Source: Geosiphon pyriformis
Lineage: Eukaryota > Glomeromycota > Glomeromycetes > Archaeosporales > Geosiphonaceae
Direction of reading: 5' to 3'
Length of the DNA: 64,000 bases
Assembly: GCA_016748015.1 (NCBI GenBank)
Contig: JAAOMT010000703.1
Span: forward strand, 948,445-1,012,444
A program made the position numbers and the translations under genes. Shown here in pieces: positions 12,625-24,870 of this stretch. The notes below the pieces were generated by a model. It was not told the DNA's origin and searched no databases. It was given only the letters and a program-made list of their open reading frames with translations. The first letter of the stretch is position 1. Every line of letters begins with the position of its first letter.

Positions 12625-13100
12625 AGAGTTGGGTCCAACTTGCCAGGTAAAATTTTAATCCAACCAAAATTCCAGATATATTGTGAACTCGATTCAAATT
12701 GGAATTCTTTTTCTAGATATTGCAGTTCGACAAGATACAAAGTTATAAATTTTATAGCAGGCTTTAAAAAAACCATGAGTGAATTGTTGAATCCCCATCT
12801 TTTCGATTTTTGTTATCTCAAAAGAAATGTACAATTCATCCGCATTAAAAGTCTTAAATAAATTTCTCCAAATTGAATATAAATCATTAATATAGCTACA
12901 TTAATGTCATACTCGATGTCAATTTTAATAATTTCCAACTTTCAATCTTCATCTTAATTTTAAGTAATTCCGATGTGTTTGATATTCAGGTCGTATAAAA
13001 TATGGTAAGTTTATATGCTTGAATAAGATATAACACCTTGATTGGATGGAACAGCTTGTCTATGTAAAGATATAGATATGAATCTCTCTCGGTCAAGTTT
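12625..13100. other. Convergent intergenic region
   Basis: This lies between the ends of the TRAF-like pseudogene (+) and SPT3 (-). Open frames on both strands here (for example 12640-12861 on +) have no recognisable domain. It is probably 3' UTR sequence. Confidence 0.4.
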
Positions 13101-14486
13101 CTAGATCAAAGACACCTTGGTTCGTGCCAGCCCTCCTCGGAAATTCTTTATAGGTTGAGGTGTCCGCTGCAATCTTCGAAATCCTTCATGAATATGTGAA
13201 GGTTGTAAAGGTGTTTGAACTGATGGAGGGGGTGCAAAAAGATAGAAATCTGGTCGGTCTTCATCATCCCGATCAACTAAAATGCGTGGTCGTTTGAGGG
13301 ATTTATGATAGATTTTATTTTCATTTTCTAAATCCTGTTTTACTCGGAGGGCTATTTCGGTCAAAGTACTGACCATCTCAAAGGTCAAAAATCCAAGGAT
13401 ATCGATTATATCGTCATTTGGTTTCATGTCAATATAAGCAGCCATGTTTGCCCATTCTCGGAAACGTTTTGCTTTTCGATACGTAAATGACGCTTGGCGG
13501 CATTCCGAGTAGTGCACGTACTCCTCGCGTGTCATTGCGCGTGTTATTTCATCAGCGTCCTAATTTATAGATATATTAGTTCAGTGTTTAATTACACTCA
13601 TGGAAAAGCCTAAATCTGCCTTACTTTTAAACGCTGTATAGAATCAAGGTATGCTTCGAGTTCTTCGTCATCTTCTTGGTCTGAATCGGCGTTCAAAAAT
13701 TCTGAGAAAGAATTCATCAGCTCCCAAGACAATTTGACTTTCATTTTACGTGCTTTGGCTAATTTATCTCGGCAGTAAGGTCATAAAATTAAACTCAAAT
13801 TCTTAAAATGTCATTCGAAAAACTTTTGTTAGAAAATCTATAAGCAATCAACCTGCATTGGGCTCTTCAAGGATTTCTTCCGCAGCATCCTGTCCACCAC
13901 TATCCTTCGAGGCCACGTTCTTCCTGACATCTTTCCAGCTAAGATAAGTGCGTAACCGATTTACTTTTGCCCGATCATGTCTAATTAAAAATATCAAATC
14001 TTCTGAACTCATATATCTTGAGCCACGCTTGGAAGCTTGAGCTGCGGCCTGTATGATCTTAGATTGTATAAAAAATGTGAGCTAACATCATATTTAGGAG
14101 AAATTACAAGTTGGTGCAAAAGAAATTAATTTCTCACAATTTCGATAACTTGAGACCTTACAATATCTTCAACGAGCATGATCGTCTCAGGGTTGGGTTC
14201 TGAAACTTCACCAAAGACAAACATCATTTGTTGAATTTCGGATGAATATCGATACTTTGACTTTTCTTTTTCCTAGACCAACTTCAGTAATTAATAAGTT
14301 GTCGAGGTATAATAAACATCTTTTAAGCAGCGGGTACCCATTAGAGATGACCAAAACCGAGGAGTTGCTCCGAAATTTGCAAGAACTTACTGCTGGAGGG
14401 GCCTTTGCTTTTTCGGGTGGGGTTTTGTGCCCACCATTGAGAGCAGGCGTTGAAGTGGGGATGGAGTTAATGCTATTATTACTCAT
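13101..14486 (-). CDS. SPT3: SPT3, SAGA-complex TBP-regulating subunit
   Basis: Spt3 is a SAGA coactivator subunit with two histone folds in one chain; it helps deliver TBP to promoters in the nucleus. Five exons read from the right: 14391-14486, 14138-14272, 13853-14057, 13625-13767 and 13101-13559, all joined by GT-AG introns of 65-118 nt with matching phases. They give 345 aa, close to the usual size (yeast about 337). The N-terminal fold contains [16 protein letters not shown] and the segment around [22 protein letters not shown] conserved linker, [14 protein letters not shown], follows. The C-terminal part has [20 protein letters not shown], then [16 protein letters not shown] and [14 protein letters not shown]. 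No stop or frameshift is needed, so the gene looks functional. Intron 1 starts with a perfect GTAAGT. Confidence 0.93.
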
Positions 14487-15049
14487 GTAGTGATTTCAGA
14501 AGGAAACTTTCTGTTTCTTGAAATGATCATCAATATGCAAAATAGTCGATTACTAGCCATGAAAGCTTTGAATAGAAAAATAAACTTTAAAATTTATTTT
14601 TACTTTTAAATACAAAAGAGCAATTTTTATTTTTCTATAGTTCTCACAGTATAACCACTTAAAAAGTTTTTTTTAACAATAAAGACAGCTAAACAGTGCT
14701 TTGCTAAAGCATTTTTCTTGAATAATATGGATACAAAGCTAAAAAAGCATCTTTTTTGGCTTTAAATAAAAGTTTTTCTTTAATTAAACTTTTTAAGCAA
14801 TTTACTAAGGCCAGTTTTAGTGTTATTGTAATTATTATAAAAAGTTTTAAGACCTTTAACCATAAACCAATAGCAAAGCTGCTGTTTTTAAATAATAAAA
14901 AGACTAAACAACAAAAAAACAATTTTTTGTCTTTTAAGACTATTATTACTAATTCTTTTAAATAATGTTTTTTTTTGTATTTATTAAAACACTTTTTAAT
15001 TTAAAACTAATTGGTATTTTTAAGTTGTTTTCTCAGTTTTTTGTATAGT
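14487..15049. other. SPT3 upstream region grading into AT desert
   Basis: The first roughly 100 bp upstream of the SPT3 ATG should hold its promoter; I see no clear element. Beyond about 14560 the base composition drops to desert level. The open frames at 14704-14965 on both strands are Lys/Phe-rich low complexity and are not credible genes. Confidence 0.4.
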
Positions 15050-15720
15050 TTGTTTTATTTTATATTAGTTAATTACAATTACTAAAATTTGGTGTTATTA
15101 TTTTTTATAAAATTATCACAAAGTTAAATTACAAAATTCATTCATAATAGTTAATTTTTTTAAGTATGTAGTTTCTAAAGAAAAAAATAAAAAAATAAAA
15201 TAAAATAAAAAAATAAAAAAAAATAAAAAAATAAAATAAAAAATAAAAAAAAATAAAATTAGTATTTTATTAATTGTTATGATCAAAAATAATTGGTTTA
15301 AATTATTAAAATTCCAAAAATATTATATAGTTTGTATTTAATTTAAAATAGAGTTAATTAATAAAAAAATAATTAAAAACAAAAAATAAGTTTTGAAAGT
15401 CATAAAATTAGTTTGTAATAATAATAATTTTTATTTGAAATTTTAAAAAAAAACATAAACATAAAAAAATTGAATATTTTTAAATTAAAAAATATTTTTT
15501 TTACTATTTATATTTATATATATTTTCTAGTTTTATGAAATTACTTTTAAAAACTTGTTATTATTAGCTATTATTAATTGTTATTTAATATTTTATATTT
15601 TATGTTATTGTAAATTATTATTAATTATTTTACGTTATTGTAAATTATTATATATTATATGTTAATTATGTTTTTTAGTAATTTTTTGATTAGTTTTTCT
15701 ATTCAAATAATAATTTATTT
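15050..15720 (+). repeat. Dispersed AT-rich repeat, copy 1
   Basis: This segment is a diverged direct copy of 28310-29060. Shared landmarks in the same order include ttagttaattacaatta, taatagttaatttttt followed by aagtatgtag, atattatatagtttgta, gataaaaaaataattaaaaac-like runs, ataaaattagtttgtaata and acttgttattattagctatt. Between the copies, simple A/T repeats differ in length. The family is unidentified, and no coding trace remains. Confidence 0.7.
15181..15258. repeat. A/T microsatellite of AAAT-like units
   Basis: Irregular tandem array of A(3-8)T units inside the dispersed repeat. It is absent from the matching position in the other copy, which shows it expanded locally. Confidence 0.75.
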
Positions 15721-16379
15721 TTTTAGAATTAAGTTTTTACAAAATTATGTAAATTTTTAAAAATATAATATTTAATTGTTGTATTAAATATTGCTTTTAT
15801 GATTTTTTAAATTGAAAATTAGTTATTTTTTTAATGTTGTTAATAGTAAATATTTTTATTATTAAATAAAATAAAATTAATAAATATTGTTTAAAAACTA
15901 AATATAATCAGTAAATTGTTTTATAATATAGTATTAAATTATTATTTTTAATAAATTATTTTACTTGTTATATAATTTTTTTGTTAAATATTTAATTATT
16001 GTAATTAATATATAATAATTATATATTTAACTTTTTTTTAATTTTATAAAACCAATATATTGGTAAAAAGCTTTTTTTTATAGGTTAAAAATTTTTAAAA
16101 TCTAAATTTTAGTTATTAATTCTATAATTAAATTATTTAAAGCTTTTTTTATCTCTTTAATTATTTTTATTTTTGTTTATAGTTTTATATTGTATTTTTG
16201 TTTTATCAATAATAATTTTTATTAAAATATTTAATTATTGTATTGCTTTAAACAATTGTTATAAAAGTTTTAAAATAGTGTCTAAAATAGTTATAATAGA
16301 AAATTTTTAAGATATTTCAATTTGGTTAAATAATATTTTATATATTTAAATTTTATGGTTTAGTTTTTTATTAAAAGAT
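15721..16379. other. AT-rich desert
   Basis: No gene, RNA or recognisable repeat can be supported here. It directly precedes the Ty3 ghost and may be its decayed 3' end region. Confidence 0.4.
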
Positions 16380-19100
16380 TGTGTTTAATAACAATAATTA
16401 ATTCTAAATCTCAAAAAATATTTTTAAATATAACTTATAAAATTTGTGTTTTTAATTATAATATTATTAATATTAATTTTTAAATTATATAAAAAAATTT
16501 TAATTAGTTTTTATGTACTGTTTTTTTTTAAAACTTTATTACCAAAAACTTTATAAATATAGAAAAATCTATATTATTTTAAATTAAATTTTTTATTTTA
16601 ATTTTAGTATAATATAATAATATTTTGTTTTTAATCTTAAATTTAACTAATTAATTAAATAAATAATTATTATGTCTTTTTTTTGTTGTTTTTATAAGTA
16701 TTTAATATTGTTAATTGTTGTTTTATAATTGTTTTTTAATGTTTTTATAAGTTGGTAAGTTTTTTTAAATAAAATAATTTTACTTTTTTTTGTTAATTGA
16801 AATTGTTAAAAATAAAAATATTTTTAGTTTAATAAACAATATTGCTTGTTTTCTATATACTAACTTAAAAAAAATAAACTAAATAGTATTTTGTTTTATT
16901 GTTTAATAGACAAATAATACAAAAAATATAAATAAATCATATTTTTGTGCATTTTTATAACTTATTTTTATTAATGTTTTATACAATGTTTAGTTAAATT
17001 GTTTAACTAATTTATTTATTTAAAAATAATAATATAATAATAATAATTATTTTATTCTAAATTATTAACTTATTTTTACAAAAATATTGTTGATAAAATA
17101 AGTTTTTTGATTTATTAATAATTTTTTTAAATATTTATATTAACAGATAAAATCTTAATATATAAATTTAGTTATAGTTTTAATATTAGTTATTTAAATA
17201 ATTTTAGTTTTTGGCTATTTAATAAGATAATTAACAACTATAATAATATATTAGTTTTTTTAGAAGTAATTAAAAGAGATTTAACCAAATTAATTCTAAT
17301 TTTATCAAATAAATTTTTAATTAAAATTGGTTAAAGTGTCTTTATTATTATTTTTTTCTTTTTTTTTAGCAAAAATTACAGTTATAAATATATTTAAAAA
17401 TATCTTTATATATTATTAGTCAATAGTATAAGTTAATTTTTTTTTAAAATAATATTTTTGTTAAAATGTTTAATAGTTAAAACAAAATACAGATTAAACA
17501 AAATTTTTTTTTAATTTTTTTAATAACTTATTATGATATAATATAATTTTAATATTTTTAATAATATAGTTTTTTATTATATATAAGATAATTTCGAATT
17601 TGCTTTTATATAGTACTTTATTTTTATTAAAATAATAATTTTTTAAATTTAAGTGTTAATAAATACTACTATAATTGTTTATAAAATTGATTATTTATTA
17701 TTAAATATTTAAAATTATATTATTTTTGACAAACTTTTAATATTGGTATTTTTTTTTCTTTTTTGTAATAAATTTTGAAAATAAATTGTTAAAAATAAGT
17801 ACTTTATTTAATATATATTTTTTAAAAATATGTTTTATTAAGTAATTAAATTAATTTTTTATAATTAGTAAAAATAAAAAGATTAATATAAATAATATTT
17901 TCAATTTTGAATAATCTAATAGATAATAAAACATTTTAGATTAGTAATACTATGTTTTTTTAGAAATATTAATGCTTTAGCTTATATAAATAATAAATAT
18001 TTATGATTTTTAAGTTTAATTTATGATAAAACAGCTTAAAACCATTTTTTAAAATGAAAACTTTAATAAATTAATATTTAAAATAATTAAAAACTTTTTG
18101 TTAATAATTAGTTTATTTATATAAAACATTTTTAGATAGTAAATAATAATAAAAATTGGTATTATCTAAGAAGCTTTGATAAATTAATAGTAGTATTTAG
18201 CAAATTTTAAGATTTTTTATAGTTTTTTAAGATTTTTTAATACAAAAAAGTTTTAATTTTTTTAATTTTTTTTAAGTTAGATTTTACTTTATTTTTTTTA
18301 ATAATATGGTCAAAAAAGTATTTGTTTAGATTAAATTTAAGTTTAATATTTTAAAAATATTTAAATATTTATTAAAAAGATAAAAAATAATTATTAAATG
18401 TTTTAAAAAACATATTAATATTATTTAAATATATTATAACAGATTTTTATAAAATTTTTATATATATAATATTTATAAGACATTAAAATATAATTAAAGT
18501 ATTATAAAATTTAAAAAACATAACATTAAACTTAAAGTTTTTATTTTAAATAATAAAAGTAGTTTTTTTTGGTTTATTGAATCTATTTTAATTTGTTAAT
18601 ATTTATTGACTAAATTTAAAATCTATTTTTTGTTTTCAAGATTATCTAAAATTTTTTGAATAAAAAGAATTAAATAGCTATCTTTATAGATAATACTATT
18701 AAATTTTTGATAATTAACATAAAATCAGATTTTTTATTTTTTTAATAACTAAAATAATAAATAAATATTATAAACTTAAAGATTTTTTAATTAAACTATT
18801 GTTTAATATTTACTATACTTTATCTTTAATAAAATTGTTTCTATTTAAAATTTTTTAATAAATTTTTTATTTAATAAATCTGATATTTTTAATATTAATT
18901 TTATATTTAATAATATTAGTTTATTTAAATTTATTTTTATTTGTAAAGATATTAATATATTAATACAATAAGATTTTAAATTGTATTTATTAAAATGTAT
19001 TTAAATTTTTGAGATTAAGCTTATTAATTTTTTTAAGTATTAATAAATAACTTTCTATTAAAAATTTTTAAATTTATAATATAATATTATAATATAAAAA
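16380..19100 (-). mobile_element. Ghost Ty3-type pol region, hypermutated to AT
   Basis: This AT desert aligns by eye to the outer Ty3-type element at about 31.7-34.4 kb, in the same orientation. About 16510-16800 matches the integrase C-terminal end; 16980-17340 matches the integrase core (gttttatacaatgtt against gttttacacaatgtt, then caaattaattctaatt against tagatcaattctaatt). About 17950-18130 matches RNase H, and 18150-18760 matches RT (aataattattaaatgtttt against ataatcattaaatgttttt). About 18900-19080 matches the linker upstream. Substitutions are almost all C->T or G->A. No reading frame survives. Edges are approximate. Confidence 0.78.
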
Positions 19101-19296
19101 ATATTAAATAGATTAAGACTTTTTAGAATTTTAAATATCTATAATTAATTGATTAATAAAAATTTTAATTGAAATTTCAAGAATATTACTTGTTAAATTA
19201 TAAATTAAAATTTTAAATGTTTATAAAACTTTAAAAATATGTATAAATTTGTTATATTTACTATTTAATATATTTTAAGTATAATTTTAAATAAAA

Positions 19297-19995
19297 AACT
19301 GTGTATAATAGATGCTATTCCAGTATAATATGTTTTTATTGTGGTGATATTGAGGTCTTCAACCATGTGTTTTTATGCCCGTCTGATGTTTCTGCCCATA
19401 CTCGGTTGGTCAGTGTTTATGCGTCTGCATGAAAAACTCATACTGGTTTATCTCGTTTCTTCTCATATATCTCACAGTTGTTGTTGATGTGTGTTTCTGA
19501 TGTTATGATTAGCATGGCTCTTTGTAAAGGTTTTGTTTTTAATGATTGGTACCATAAGTCAATTTCTGTTTTTAAGAATCCCAAGGTGGCAGCTCTGACT
19601 GTCGTAGACTTTGTGCAAAAATTTTGTCTCACTTTTCAGGAGGAGGTTTGGTTGGTTCGTGCCAAACACAGATCTTTTATGGAGAGAAATGGTTTAATTC
19701 CACGTAATAGTTCTCTACCTCTTCCAGTGATAGGCCCTCCTAAGCTACTTTCAGATAGTATGGTTAAGTTATTGGGTGTCACTGATGCTTTTGGTGTTAG
19801 TTTTGGGTTTCATAAATATTGTCAGTTCTTTTCTGGTATAGGTGATATGGTTTCTGTTTATATAGATGTATAGTGTTGTTCTGATTGGCTTGAGTGGCTG
19901 GTCACGTGTAGAAAATGCATGATTCGCACCTAGTTTAGAACATTTGTATGTTGTATAGTTCTAGGTAGTGTTTGGACTTCACTCATTAAAACATA
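19297..19995 (+). mobile_element. LINE copy C, 5'-truncated 3' end
   Basis: This fragment contains only the last ~0.6 kb of ORF2 plus the 3' UTR and A-rich tail of the LINE family. Homology becomes clear at tataatagatgctattcc, matching copy A near 9110. Five-prime truncation is the standard outcome of aborted target-primed reverse transcription. Its 3' tail lies about 85 bp from the 3' end of copy B, which runs the other way. Confidence 0.85.
19312..19873 (+). pseudogene. LINE copy C ORF2 C-terminal remnant
   Basis: Readable C-terminal part of ORF2. It holds the zinc motif CFYCGDIEVFNHVFLC (19336-19383), one internal stop near 19432 (TGA), then an open stretch ending with SGIGDMVSVYIDV. At the position where copy A has TGA and copy B has TAG this copy keeps Trp (EEVWLVRAKH), so it preserves the ancestral codon. 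Confidence 0.8.
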
Positions 19996-20192
19996 AAAAA
20001 AAAACAAAAAAAAAACTGTATTTTAAATTTTTTATTTATCTTTTATAAAATAATATATATTTTTTTTTTATTATATTTTATAAGTGAGGTCCAAACACTA
20101 TCTAGTACAATACATTAATTAACTGATCTAAACTAGGCATGAATTATGTATTTTTTATATGTAACCAGCCATTCAAGCCAATCAGGATCATA

Positions 20193-23100
20193 CTAAACAC
20201 CTATATGTACCAAAACAGAGTCTCCAATACCTAAGAAAAACAAACAAGACTTACGAAAACCAAAACCAATACCAATTGCCTCAGCAATACCCAACAACTT
20301 AACAACATTTGCAGAAAGCAATGCAAGCAGCCCTGAAACTGAAATTAAAGCTAAACTGTTATTAATTATCATCCTATCTTTTTCTATACTTGGCATAAAC
20401 CAACTAAATCTCATTCTTAAAGGCAAGACATAAGTTATGCACAAATTTTACAACCTTCTGACCAGCTATTTTGGCACTTTCAAAAACAAACACAGCTTCC
20501 TGAAACCAGTTCTTAAAAACAAAGCCCTTACAAAAAGCCATGCAAACTGTGACATTTGAAGCACAAGAAGATAAAAATTGAGAAACACTTGAAGAGAAGG
20601 TAGAAAGACTAAAAAAAAGACTCCAAGCAGTGGCATGAGCATTCAACAAATGACAACAAGCAGAATTATCTACTACACAAGAAAAAGCATGGTCAGAAAC
20701 CTCAACTTTGCCACAATACAAACACAGCACACTGGGATAACATCTGTTATACAATTGCTTCCAAACAGCAACCAGCAGCCAATAGTGTAGAGCTTTCATA
20801 AAATATGTGCAAACACCAGCTGTGAATTTATTAGTAAAGTCAACAGCCATATGCAAGTCCAGATGCCACACCAATAACAAGCTAAACTGATTAATATCCA
20901 AATACAGACTGTTATTCAAAACTTTAAAACCTGAACTGATCTCCCAGCATGCACAATGAATAGACTGAAAGACCTCACAAACAAAATGTCTAGAATTACC
21001 AGAAACAACATTCCCATCAGCTAAAATATAACATTTCTTCACATATGGAACAAGACACCAGGGAGAAAAAAACACTGTATCGGTAAGTGTATCAACATGT
21101 TTGTTGCCCATAACACCCAAATGACCTTGCACCTTGTACCAGCTAACATTTAAATTCTTTTTTCTAATAATGTTCACAATGTGTTGATGCTCAACTCAAC
21201 AGCAATTCCTAAAATCTGGAAAAACTATACCTAATTCTGATTTGCAAGCATCTAAGGCAGTCTAATTGTCTGAATAGACACCAACCAAGCTATTAGAAAA
21301 GACACACTCAAAAGCCAATACAATAGCCTACAATTTAGCCAAAGTAGAAGACATCAAACCAGAAACTCTGATCCCCAAACCCAAGCTTATATTTTCAAAA
21401 AAAACTGCAGTACCAGCTCTCATGTTAACACTTCTCAAGCTCTTCAGAGATTTATCCATATAAATGGAAAGAGTGTCAGTTTTGAGACCTAACAACTGAT
21501 TATAAATTAGTCCAAACTCACTAGATTCCAAAATATCCAAATGCTCAGCACCAACTACAGACAAAAAATAGGCAGGAGAAGAAGCTACACTATTAAAAAA
21601 GTCAATAGAAAGTCTAAACCATTTAGAAACAGGACCACATGAGTCCAGTTTTTTTCAATACTTGAATGTTCTTCAATCAAAAACAGCTCTATTCTTATAG
21701 TAAAGCTATTCAACAAAAGCAATATCATATCTTCAAAGAGATAGAAAAAATCCAAAGTAATCAGACCTGCCAAAAACAGAAGACATAAGAATACTACCAT
21801 AAAAACGGAAAAAATTGTTCACTTAACCACCCAAAGACAGACCACACCCAAGAAAAATATGAACTACACCTGCCAAAAAATTATTAGAAGCACTGACTCT
21901 GATACAAACTGGGGATGCCAAAGGGTGGAATGGGCTCTAAGACAGAACCTGCAAGTTATGAGACCTGTATAAAAACAAATGACCCAAAATTCCAACAGAG
22001 TTTGCAAAGCACACAACAGAAGCAACTTTGCTTTCAGCTTGGATTTGCTTAAAAGTTTTCAAGCCATACAAAGAGGGATGACAAAGTGCATCATTGGGAA
22101 AATTGAGAGATAGACCAGATTTCAGCTTTAAGCTCCTGCAAATCAAAGAATCACACTTATTACACATATTAATAGGAACAAAACTGAACTGTGTTCTGTA
22201 GTTAACAATAGGGTAAAAAACCACTAACACAAGATACGAAAACTGCTTATCAGAAATGGCTTTCCTTAGAACCAGATTGGTAAAAAATCTGACATCAGCA
22301 TCTGCCTTAGCCAGACTAGGCTTTGACAAACTTTCAGTCGACAAAAAAATTCCCAGGTAGTGATGAGACTTTTCTTTCTTGACAATAAAAATAGGTGAAC
22401 CACTAATAGACAAATTAGGACATATCACTTTGCAATTAATAGGAATTGCCACTGTTTTGTTATTGTTAATAGAAATGTCATTGATTCAAAAAAATTCACT
22501 AGCAATATTGAAAATGTATTGGGTTGCAGTTTGGCTGCTACCAATTCAGATTATGTCATCAACAAAAGCACCAGCAGCAAGAAAAGACATCAATCCAGCT
22601 TGAGATTCCAAATAACCAGTCCTGGCAACAAAATAAGAGTTCATCTTATATTCATATATGCTTTCCTGTCTTTTGACTTTACACAAAAGAGAATCATAAA
22701 ATATATGCCAAAGAAGTGGTAAAAACACTTCCCTTTGATCCAAATTATCATGTACTTGATATCCATCTGTCAAACCAAAATCTGTTATTACTTTATTGAC
22801 ATGACCATTGTGAATGCCACCAAAAAATCTAATGAACTTGTCACACATCTTTATTCTGACCAAACTGTTCCTAAGATGCTCCCATCTGACAAAATCATAG
22901 GTCTTTCACATGTCCTGCAAGACCAACCAGAGTTCACAGTTCTTTTCCAAAGCATTCTTAATAACAGAACCAATGGCAAAAATGGGAGATTGCGTTGTTA
23001 TACTCTTAAAAACTGAGAAATTGTCCTCATGTAAAACATTAAAAGAGCTGCATGCCAAAAAAATTCTGTCCAAGAGAATCTTGGAAAAAATTTTACAGGC

Positions 23101-24870
23101 AGTCTTGATCAAAGCAATAGGTCGAGTGTTTATAAAAACTCTTTTTTATTCATACAGTTTAGGAATCATCAAGACCCAAGCTTTTTTCCAAGCACCAGGC
23201 ACCAACTCACAAGACAAACAGGAGTTTAAAAGCATCAAAAGCATATCCAAGACTGATTTGTCACAATGCTTTCAAAGCTCATTTGACATTCCAGAAAGAC
23301 CAGTAGCTTTGTCATCAGGCAGATTAGAAACCACTCTGAGTAGCTCATCAAAATTAACCAAACACATCACATTTGAAAAAGCATTATCAAAAATGTACTC
23401 CAAAAACTAATATTGATGTGAGCAATCATCAGAAAAATCCCCCATTACATTACACTTCCTGGTCTAGTCTTCTATAATCATGTCAATCTTGGCCTTAACT
23501 AAGTCTGGTTCCAGAATCAATTCATCCTCAACCACCAAATGGTCCAAAACCATCTTTCGAAAAGGGTGCTCCAGCACAATTTTAATTGTGCTATCTTTGT
23601 TGATTGCAAAATTCTCCATTCAACTATTAACAGCTGATCTTATTCATGACTCTTCAGCTCGCAAAGACTTAACAAGCTTGGAGACATGATATGTCTTTTG
23701 CACATTGAAAAGAGCTGAGTGCACACAATCAAAATCTGCACCAGAGTTCACAATTTTCTGCACAATTAAAGCCTTAATATTGTTCAAAGAATCCCAGTGT
23801 TCCATAAGAAGAACAAACTTATTAACATCTTTCTTATGAAAGATCTTAGCAATTTTTGTGACCAAAAGCTCCAGCTTATGAAACTTAGAAGATTCCTTGG
23901 TAAAAACACCATTGTAATCCTTAGACCATTTCTTCCTGAATATTTTGTTAACTGACAGTGTCATAATTTTGCAAATTATGTTTTATATCATGTCCAAGTT
24001 CAAGAATCATGTGGAAGTAATAAAACTATCAGAGAGCATGGCAGCATTAGCTGCCATAGCTTCTTTAAACTCGTCCCACTTTGCATTATCAGCACCTTTA
24101 AAATCAAACTTCCAGTGATCCTTATTTGCTTGCCTACAAAGAAAGTTCAACTGAGTGTTCAGCAAACTACCCAGATCCACAGATACAGAAACAGCTTGAT
24201 GATTGGTGTCAAAGTAATCACAAACATCCATAACATTGCAATTAACTATTGCACTGACCAAATTTAACAAAACCAATACAAAATCAATTGTTTTTTCTAC
24301 ACCTCTTGAATTCTTTCATGTGGGACTCTTCATGACCAAACTACCCACTAAAGAATTAACCAGCCCCAAACTGACACACTTTTTAAAACTAGCACTTCTT
24401 CTCAAACTGTCTTTATTGAAGTTACTATTAAGGATGATGAAAGAAGATCCATTAGCAGCTTTTGCAATAAGAGAGTTGATTTCCCCAGCCTGTGAAAACT
24501 GAGCTGCAGACAAAGCACCAGCATACAGCCCCAAGACAGACACAGAAAGTTTATTTTTGAAAAGCAATCTAATAGATAAAAGCTGACCAGGCATCTCAAA
24601 AACTTTGCACACATGTTTTGCCAAAGAAGAGTCCATGACAGCCACAACACCAGCATCCAAATACTCAGAATTCAAACCAAAAGTAAACACATAGACATCT
24701 TCAAATTTGTCAACAATCTATGGATGAATTTTATCCTTTAATTTAGTCTCAGTAAAAATCGAAATCAAGTTGCCCATATTCTTATGCCAATGAATAATAT
24801 CTTCCTACTTGACAGGAACATTAATGCTCTGAACATTACACATAGCTATTTTCCAGATAAAACCACTCAT
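20193..24870 (-). pseudogene. LINE copy B ORF2 (endonuclease-RT-RNase H), degenerate
   Basis: The open pieces together cover endonuclease (about 24870-24000), the region between EN and RT (23964-23110), RT with FVDDII near 22550 and ISINNNKTVAIPINCKV just after, RNase H (about 21500-21080) and the C-terminal domain with CLYCGKVEVSDHAFSC (20671-20718). Stops again fall at Trp, Gln and Arg positions relative to copies A and C. The protein cannot be made intact. Confidence 0.85.

Noticed and set aside
12450-12776. 108-codon open frame on the minus strand
   Set aside because: It lies antisense to the Ser/Gly-rich tail of the TRAF-like gene and has no recognisable domain; the plus-strand frame fits the neighbouring gene better.
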